Positions 57,785-64,000 of a stretch of 64,000 bases of DNA are shown piece after piece. The stretch's first letter is position 1. Every line of letters begins with the position of its first letter. The notes under the pieces are model-generated. The model saw only the letters and a program-made list of their open reading frames with translations. It did no database searches and was not told the DNA's origin. The translations under genes and the position numbers were made by a program. Origin of the DNA: Styela clava (lineage: Eukaryota > Chordata > Ascidiacea > Stolidobranchia > Styelidae); NCBI RefSeq assembly GCF_964204865.1, contig NC_135251.1, positions 23,312,001-23,376,000 on the forward strand. The letters run 5' to 3'.

Positions 57785-60781
57785 GATAAAGTGGTACCTT
57801 GTAAATATGAAAAAATCATAAACAATGAAACCTTACCTCTATTCACCTTTTTGGGAAAACCGGAAAAAACTGACGGTATAAGCCTTACCGATGTATTTGG
57901 AGGTGAATTGATGTATTTAAGGGATATCAAAACTGGAACTATGTTCCTTGCAGACACGGGTAGTTTGCCTAACTTAATGACAAGGCAAACCGCCGAAAAA
58001 TCTTATCCCAATAGTTGGAAAAACCGTCAACCTTTTACAGTGAATGTAAGGGGAATAGGAGGAACTTGCCAAATTAATTCCTTGATGATTATAAACATGG
58101 GAGAGCTCAAAGTTCCATTTGCAACGGGACAGGGCATACCATTAAACATAATTGGGTTCAAATGGTTGGGACCGGTGCAAGCCTTAACGACGATGGTCAC
58201 GGAGATGAACAATCCATCGTCATGTATGAGCAATTTAGTTATGACAGCCGGTGAACCAGAGGGTGACGATCCTCTGGAATGTACCGAGGCGGGGAAACAG
58301 CGCGCAAGGCCTAACAGTGGTATTGGCTTGCGAAACACTAATGACCGAGAACGAAGTTTCAGGGGTCAAAAATCCGAACGAGCTAGTAGAAAGCCAGATT
58401 CGGACCCCCGGGGTGAAGCACGAAGTGCAAGAAAATCATCCGTCATACCTATATCAAACGAAAGAGTTGTCATGAAAGGACCAGTGAACGAATACGTGTT
58501 GAAAAAGGGAACACCGCACAAAGTAAAAAGCGAACTGCAGAAGCTCAGCGACGAAGCGATAGCTCTTGCTGGGGAAACTTACGTCCCGCCTGAACTCAAT
58601 TCACCAGAAAACACAGTAATAACAGAAAAAGAATGGAGGCAAGTGTATCAACCTTATGCCAAAGAGTTGGAAGATCTGAGGGGTCATTTATCGTCTAAAC
58701 AAGAACTGAAATATCCGTGTCACATCGAACTAAAAGATCCCACTGTAAAACCCTTTGTCTCAGGACCATACAACCTGAGAGGAAAAGAACAATCAGAAGC
58801 TCTCGAAGAAGCCGTAAAAAACTTTCTAGATCTCGGAGTAATAGAGACTGGATTTGCGGAATGGAAATTGGCAATATTTGTGGTACCGCAAAAAATGAAC
58901 GAACGACAAAAGCAAGAAACTGGCTGGCAACAATCATGGAGGGTGGTGCAAAATCTCCAACCATTGAATGCTGCCATCAAATCTATTGAAATCGCCCCAG
59001 CGTTAATCCCCGATATTAAGCAAATGGCGCAAGGAAGAGAGGTCTTGTCACTCCTTGATTTAAAAAAGGCATACTTTCATTGTGATGTAGTTGAAGACAG
59101 TAGGACCTTTTTGGGCATAGCGGTCAAAGGTCAACATCTACGCTGGCGAAAACTCCCGATGGGACTTAAGACCGCCGTGGCCCTCTTCTCAGCTAATATG
59201 CAAGCTTGCGTCGTAGAACCTATTACAGCTCTATATCGAAAACACATGAATAATTGCAAGCGGCTTGACGAGGTAAAGGCCTCACCTATAGAAGCATACA
59301 TTGACGATATATTTCTGAGTACCAAAACTGTGGAGGATCATCTAATACTGCTTCAAATAACCTTTGAACAATTAGCTAAAATGAAATTAACGCTCAGCAT
59401 AAACAAATGTTTTATCGGAAAAAGACGAATTAATCTACTTGGTGCGACATTGAGCGGTAAGAAAATAGAAGTACAACCAGAACGATTGAGGGCCTTGAAA
59501 GAATTGACTCCGCCGCGTAATGTATACGAATTAAGGGGTTGGATTGGAGCCCTACGCTACATTGCAGATCATATCCCGAAACTTAGCTTAAAACTGGCAA
59601 AATTTGATGCTCTAACGGGAAACGTTCCGGCTACGCGCGGAAGGGTTACACCAGTGTTATGGACTAAAGAACTATTGGAAGATTATAAAGTCGCTAGAGA
59701 GCAGCTGAATAGCGCGGAGGTCTTGTATCACATAAATCCTGATCTCCCGTTGTTTGTGGAAACAGATGCCTCCGAAAACGGGTTTGGAGCAATTATATTT
59801 CAAACAAACAAAGAAGAAGAACCGCCCTTTACCTCAGTCTACCCAATAGCATACTACAGCCAGAAGTGGAATACGCCTGCGGCAAGGGCATACGATCCCT
59901 GCACGAAGGAACTTAAGGCCCTAAAACAAACTTTGGATAAGTGGCTATCGATCTTACACACTATGCCCTTTACAGTTATAACAGATAACATGGGAGTTTT
60001 TGGCTTGCTAAAGCGAATGAAAGACAATGCAAAAAACCCCAGCCCGCGCATGCTAATTCAACGCTGGCTGAATCATATATCTGGGTTCCAAATAACTAAA
60101 GTAATACATCGAACTACAAGGGAGGTATTTACGTCAGATGGTTTGTCTCGTTCGTTCTGGCTTGAGATGGCATTCACGCCCAAAGAAACTGGCGCGTGGG
60201 CCATACCTGAAACGACAACGAAAAAAGAAGGGGAGAAGCTCGCTGTACGAGAGAAAAAAGAAAAAATTCAACGCGTCTTGATAGCTCATTGCAGACATAC
60301 AGATTGTCCTGTCGCAAAGGAAGGTTTTCATTCTTGGCAGCATTTACAGGAAGTACTACAGGAACAGAGTGGCATTAACTGCGACGTAATGTACATCCAA
60401 GAGGTAATGCGAGATAGCGAAAGGGCTATTGTAACTAAGGATGGGCTAGCAGCAGCTTATGGGCACACGCGGGGAACGACGCCACAATACAATGAATATA
60501 CTGGTAATGAAACACTATATCATGTGACGCGCGTGGAAAACCTAAACTCTATATGGCAAATTGGGTTGGAATCGCGAGGACGAAAGTATATTCATCTCAG
60601 CAGAAAACCGAAATACAAGGTTCGAGGAAAACGGGTGGAAATTTCAGTTAAGCCAGCTGCGCTTAGAAAGGCAGGGTTCCTGATAATAAAAACACCTAAT
60701 CCAAACGTGTTGCTATGCGAAGGACCTATCCCAAGGGACTTGATGAACGTCAGAACCCAATCTCTGAGGACGTCGCTTTAA
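57746..60781 (+). CDS. pol: Pol: protease, reverse transcriptase, RNase H, Tpt1-like domain
   Basis: Made by -1 frameshift from gag; no ATG near its start. Numbering from codon 57758 as 1. Retropepsin active site DTG at 66-68. The reverse transcriptase spans about 300-620, with LDLKKAYF, LPMGLKTA and the catalytic YIDD at 514-517. RNase H follows (about 665-800) with ETDAS, CTKELKAL, ITDNMG and SDGLSRS. An integrase would come next in Ty3/gypsy elements and retroviruses; there is no HHCC finger or DDE core. Instead residues ~820-1007 resemble RNA 2'-phosphotransferase Tpt1/KptA: FHSWQHLQEVL, AYGHTRG (His903), LYHVTR (His922) and GRKYIHLS (Arg942, His946). Tpt1 removes a splice-junction 2'-phosphate from tRNA using NAD+. 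Its role here is unknown. Confidence 0.9.
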   Translation, partial: LVRKLSDPVRQLPDKVVPCKYEKIINNETLPLFTFLGKPEKTDGISLTDVFGGELMYLRDIKTGTMFLADTGSLPNLMTRQTAEKSYPNSWKNRQPFTVNVRGIGGTCQINSLMIINMGELKVPFATGQGIPLNIIGFKWLGPVQALTTMVTEMNNPSSCMSNLVMTAGEPEGDDPLECTEAGKQRARPNSGIGLRNTNDRERSFRGQKSERASRKPDSDPRGEARSARKSSVIPISNERVVMKGPVNEYVLKKGTPHKVKSELQKLSDEAIALAGETYVPPELNSPENTVITEKEWRQVYQPYAKELEDLRGHLSSKQELKYPCHIELKDPTVKPFVSGPYNLRGKEQSEALEEAVKNFLDLGVIETGFAEWKLAIFVVPQKMNERQKQETGWQQSWRVVQNLQPLNAAIKSIEIAPALIPDIKQMAQGREVLSLLDLKKAYFHCDVVEDSRTFLGIAVKGQHLRWRKLPMGLKTAVALFSANMQACVVEPITALYRKHMNNCKRLDEVKASPIEAYIDDIFLSTKTVEDHLILLQITFEQLAKMKLTLSINKCFIGKRRINLLGATLSGKKIEVQPERLRALKELTPPRNVYELRGWIGALRYIADHIPKLSLKLAKFDALTGNVPATRGRVTPVLWTKELLEDYKVAREQLNSAEVLYHINPDLPLFVETDASENGFGAIIFQTNKEEEPPFTSVYPIAYYSQKWNTPAARAYDPCTKELKALKQTLDKWLSILHTMPFTVITDNMGVFGLLKRMKDNAKNPSPRMLIQRWLNHISGFQITKVIHRTTREVFTSDGLSRSFWLEMAFTPKETGAWAIPETTTKKEGEKLAVREKKEKIQRVLIAHCRHTDCPVAKEGFHSWQHLQEVLQEQSGINCDVMYIQEVMRDSERAIVTKDGLAAAYGHTRGTTPQYNEYTGNETLYHVTRVENLNSIWQIGLESRGRKYIHLSRKPKYKVRGKRVEISVKPAALRKAGFLIIKTPNPNVLLCEGPIPRDLMNVRTQSLRTSL

Positions 60782-60836
60782 ACGATCAAAGTGTGTGATA
60801 ACTAAACCGGACTACGTTGGAAGGTGAACTAGAGCC

Positions 60837-61342
60837 AACTTTAATTACTTATTACAATCTGGACTATAATTTGGCAATAATAGGCTCTAATTTGGGGAAT
60901 GAAATGGTCTCGCGGCTCTCGCCCATCTCTTCATGCACCCAATTCTGGCAACTTTGGTTGGGCAACTTGGCATTTGACTCCAACTATAACAGTATAATCA
61001 GCTTGGCAATATGTTCTCAATAGAATCTTCCTTTTATATTTTAATTAACGATTAGAAGATCGATCAATTTGGCAATGGCAACCATTACAAAAATATCAAT
61101 ATGGTGTGGCAAATAATTTTTTTTTTTTTTCTAGTATTTATTTTTTTGTTTACTGTATAGTATACCCTAAATTTATCATGTTTTATTCTTACTTAAATAA
61201 CTTCTCAGTGGTTGTGTGTGTGTGTGGCTGGTGGGTGCATGTAAGCGCAGAAGCGTGTGTGAAATAACCTAATAATTTTAGGTGAGTAAACACGTACCAC
61301 TTCCTCTTGGCAAAACCTTCCATCTTATATTTTGTACGTTAT
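60837..61342 (+). repeat. 506-bp terminal direct repeat, right copy
   Basis: Starts 55 bp after the pol stop and matches 45623-46128 in length and, as read by eye, in sequence. Its internal donor (near 61282) points into flanking host DNA. In the intact circle this would be the single stretch between pol and the transposase. Confidence 0.88.
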
Positions 61343-61452
61343 AAACCTTATCTAAGGTTTTGTTTGCTCCCCTGATTTCATAATCAGTTTTTATTTATTT
61401 GTTTTTATCTGTCAAATGTATTGGTATGCTGATTATGGAGTCGAAATAAACT
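61343..61452 (+). repeat. Dispersed repeat family B, copy 2
   Basis: AAACCTTATCTAAGGTTTTG to GAAATAAAC resembles 10946-11052. The element's right repeat ends exactly where this begins; family B at 10935 also has ACGTT just before AAACC, so the junction may sit on a few bases of shared sequence. Confidence 0.6.
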
Positions 61453-61644
61453 TATAATATGATATCGACGGTTACCGGTATCTCAGCCTCACAGTCTAGC
61501 GAAACTGCCCGTTTGCAGATTAGACGGCCTACCAGCGAACTATTGTGATTAGTACTGTAGTAGATTCAAAATTCCATTATCTGATTATGATCAAATAATT
61601 CACACACAAGGCAGTGGATACCGGTACGGTACAATACCGGTATG
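61453..61644. other. Short spacer
   Basis: No feature besides short GTACCGGTA-type palindromic bits. Confidence 0.3.
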
Positions 61645-61964
61645 CGGCGGTGTGGCTCAACGGGCTAAGCGTTAGGAATACGCTCGCCACCGCACCTCTA
61701 ATTACTCTGCGTGGGTTCGCAGGTTCGAATCCCATGCAGTGATGGTCATGTGCGAGAGGATTGCTGGACTCCTCGCCGTCGCTGGGTCCTCCACGACTTA
61801 CTCCACCACCAAGCCCATGCTTCCGAAAACAAACAATATAACTAATCCCATATCCGACTTGAAATAGTAACCGGACGAGAGGCCGTGGTTCGCCATATGG
61901 ATAAGTCGTCTTATCAACTTTCCTCTCCCTCGGGATAAATATGTAAATCCTATCCTATACAGTA
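61645..61964 (+). repeat. tRNA-derived SINE, best-preserved copy
   Basis: Has both RNA polymerase III promoter boxes: A box TGGCTCAACGGG (61653-61664) and B box GGTTCGAATCC (61722-61732). A ~230-bp tRNA-unrelated body follows, ending GGGATAAATATGTAAATCC. Partial copies lie at 7566, 9890 (minus), 36755, 38890, 42838 and 44566, so this is a family and not a single tRNA gene. No acceptor-stem pairing with a CCA-compatible end is visible. Confidence 0.88.
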
Positions 61965-62176
61965 ACTCTCCACCCACATACCCAAGTGCAATTGCTGAAT
62001 TGACACCAGATACAGATATATATGCAAATATGACTGTATGCTGTAATACCGGTAGTGGTATTCTTTAATTCATTCATTAATTCTTGTTTTTTTATAAAAA
62101 TAAGTTGAGTGAAATATAGAATCACTTTGGGATCTGACACACAGCAGCTCAGACTGCCCTGGTCCATTAATTTGCA
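61965..62176. other. Upstream flank of TAPT1
   Basis: No TATA box or CpG-rich stretch. CACAGCAG near 62148 could be a splice acceptor (cis or trans) shortly before the ATG. Confidence 0.3.
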
Positions 62177-63709
62177 ATGGCTGGAATGTCCTTCATGCAA
62201 TACTTCTCACGAGAAGTTACGCATGGATATTTTTTTGATGAGAATGATTCGAGATACACTGAAAGAAGGCAAAGAGTCTACACATTTTTAAAACAGCCGA
62301 TTGAAATTGAAAAGGTAATCTTTATAACGTTGAGTTGCTTATTAAAAAAATTTAACAGCATCTGAAACCATTGTCAGATTGGTTTCTCTCTCATTTCAAA
62401 TTTCGATTCATTGGTTGTAATAAAAGTAAACTTTATTTTTCAAAGTGGAATTAGTGACATCATTTATTCCTGAATAATTTTCAATTACGATATTTGTACA
62501 TGTTTTCAAGTTAAATGTCTGAATGTCATAGAAGAATAATTTAATATCAAAGTATATATGATATAAATTTTCCTCCAAAAGAATATGACTAAAATGTTTG
62601 TGGAAAAAATGATAGAATAATTTCTTTTACTTTAACAGATGATGACGTATGGTTTTTTCCTGTGCCTTGATGTTTTCTTATACATGTTCACTCTACTTCC
62701 TCTTAGAATTGGGTTGGCATTTTTTCAACTTATTGGTGCTGTGTTTTGCTGTCGGGGATGGAGCAGGTGAATTGTTATTAGATGAAATGTTCAAAAATAA
62801 TTGACTTAAACTTCAAGTCATTTTCAAGTAGTAGAATGATATGCACATTTATTACAAAAATGATCATTTTTTTTTAATTTTTATGGTTGGAAATCCATTT
62901 TTTAAAACTCCCAATAACTTGCTCTTCATTCAAACTGATATTTCAATAATCGTAACTACTTGAAAACTCAACATTTAACTTGTAATATTTTAAAACCTGA
63001 ATGCATTCTTAATTCCAGTATGACCAGTTGACTTGATAGGTTGAGAATACTATAAATTTCATTAACCAGATAGATCAGTAGGGCACAGTTCTTCGATTCC
63101 AAGATGTCCCGCTCCCGACATTTGGTAGAATAAAACAAACACCATTTTTGTGTCTGAAACAAATTCGTTGTTTGTCGCGAAGTTCGTCGGCCGTCACTTG
63201 ATCAATATTGTGTATGCCCGTCTCGATAATAATTTACATCAATCACGACGTTCGTCGGCCGTCACTTGATCAATATTGTGTTTCCAATCCTATGGTAAAT
63301 TTTTTTCCTTCAGTAAATCGGATTATTTTTTCAGAGAAATCCAATAGTGACGTTTTATAATTCGGTTACTTTTAGTTTATTGTGCAGTGTCGATTTGCTG
63401 ATTTGTGCAGATATGGAGACGCAGGTTGTCTCATAAAGGTGGGGTTCTAATTGATGTCGTTTAATGTAGGTGCTAGTTTTGGAATCGGAGAACTGTGTCG
63501 TGCAGTGGATGCTTATCAATATAGTTCTTAATCTTTGAATTATTTTCAGGACTGCAGTATTGGATCCTGCTCAAAAATGTGATATTTTAAAAGCTCTCAT
63601 ATTCGTTATCACTGTATATATGATGTCTTATATCGACACTTCGTTTATCTACCATCTTGTTCGAGCACAAACACTGATCAAATTATATATTATTTATAAT
63701 ATGTTGGAG
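62177..63709 (+). CDS. TAPT1: TAPT1, first three coding exons (runs off the window)
   Basis: TAPT1 is a multi-pass membrane protein linked to the ciliary base and axial skeletal patterning in vertebrates. Exons 62177-62314, 62639-62766 and 63550-63709 join in phase. Exon 1 reads YTERRQRVYTFLKQP, exon 2 the first membrane segment (FFLCLDVFLYMFTLLPLR), exon 3 DPAQKCDILKALIFV and the signature LIKLYIIYNMLEV. The next donor (GAG|GTAATT) follows at 63710 and no further exon lies before 64000. The start ATG is the first after an in-frame stop (62168-62170), so this form lacks the long N-terminal extension of human TAPT1. Identity is clear; the gene is truncated only by the window edge. Confidence 0.93.
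63182..63281. repeat. 32-bp direct repeat in TAPT1 intron
   Basis: GTTCGTCGGCCGTCACTTGA plus 12 further bases occurs at 63182-63213 and again unchanged at 63250-63281. Confidence 0.9.
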
Positions 63710-64000
63710 GTAATTAAGAATTGGATTGCTATAACTTCATTAATATTTGAAATTAGTTTGTCATGAATTTCATTATAACATTAGTACAGGAATAAGAATC
63801 ATAAGACCTAATTTTATGGGGAACCACTATCTCTCATTCAATGCATGCTTCAGATTGCGGGTAATGAGACACGCTAATGCGTTCTACATTACTATTTCAA
63901 TTATGTGAAGTAAGGCTACTCGGTGCAATTCTCAGTCGAATTTGAATGATCTCAAAATGATGCATGTACGATTTAAATAGACAGTCATGATCATTCAAAT
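63710..64000. other. TAPT1 intron 3, partial
   Basis: Starts GTAATT; no acceptor followed by a TAPT1-like frame before the window ends. Confidence 0.6.

Larger units (their letters stand above)
45623..61342 (+). mobile_element. 15.7-kb retrovirus-like element with DDE transposase, circularly permuted
   Basis: Bounded by 506-bp direct repeats (45623-46128 and 60837-61342) with no difference that I can see. Inside, all on the plus strand: DDE transposase, ORF2, env-like gene, small ORF, LTR-like region with primer-binding site, leader, gag and pol. All large frames are intact, which with the matching repeats implies a recent arrival. The unit length is 15,214 bp plus 506 bp of redundancy. Gag and pol lie downstream of env, so relative to a retrovirus the copy is rotated: as a circle it reads LTR-gag-pol-transposase-ORF2-env. 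I found no target-site duplication at the outer ends. An alternative is that the 506-bp repeats are true LTRs of an element with an unprecedented gene order; the internal primer-binding site speaks against that. Confidence 0.85.

Noticed and set aside
58695-60343. Minus-strand frames across pol
   Set aside because: They are shadows of the plus-strand pol frame with no features of their own.
45623-61342. Reading the 506-bp repeats as ordinary LTRs
   Set aside because: They lack TG...CA ends, and no primer-binding site follows the left or polypurine tract precedes the right copy, whereas a good primer-binding site lies at 53677. Kept as an alternative only.
61645-61735. Functional tRNA gene
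   Set aside because: Both Pol III boxes are present, but the sequence continues into a repeated SINE body and no acceptor stem pairs.

Overview
The window is AT-rich eukaryotic DNA with spliced genes, tRNA-derived SINEs, hAT-type transposon remnants and long satellite arrays. The recognisable host genes (SUMF1, THG1, TAPT1) are animal orthologues. A marine invertebrate, possibly a tunicate, would fit the gene structure and base composition, but the sequence alone does not fix the species.

Layout. 690-5735 is a satellite of about 14 copies of a ~371-bp unit, with signs of a two-unit higher-order repeat. 6977-10880 is a decayed DNA transposon with a THAP-domain gene, half of which is duplicated in inverted orientation and then hit by a SINE and a MITE. 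11100-14010 holds hAT and LINE remnants and one possible unrecognised exon on the minus strand. Four host genes follow on the plus strand: SUMF1 (15489-16625, no introns), THG1 (17185-20165, five exons), an unrecognised secreted protein (28395-29218, two coding exons) and an unrecognised charged, coiled-coil protein (33682-40047, seven exons, reconstructed here from matching splice phases). 40478-45570 is a graveyard of hAT elements, SINEs and small dispersed repeats. The first exons of TAPT1 (62177-63709, running off the window) lie at the right edge.

The centre of interest is 45623-61342, a 15,720-bp element bounded by two 506-bp direct repeats that look identical. It carries intact ORFs, all on the plus strand: a Merlin/IS1016-type DDE transposase, an acidic protein of unknown function, an envelope-like glycoprotein with a furin-type site, a single LTR-like region with a primer-binding site resembling the tRNA-Pro type, a Gag with PSAP and PPSY late motifs and a CCHC knuckle, and a Pol with protease, reverse transcriptase and RNase H. 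Pol has no integrase. It ends instead in a domain resembling the RNA 2'-phosphotransferase Tpt1/KptA. Gag and Pol are joined by a textbook -1 frameshift site (UUUAAAC, 5-nt spacer, 9-bp stem).

Read as a circle the order is LTR, gag, pol, transposase, ORF2, env, which is the normal retroviral order with the transposase in the place of integrase. The copy in this window appears opened between pol and the transposase, with 506 bp of terminal redundancy. I infer a retrovirus-like element that may have replaced its integrase with a cut-and-paste transposase, present here as a circularly permuted and apparently recent copy. Whether this lineage has been described cannot be judged without a database.
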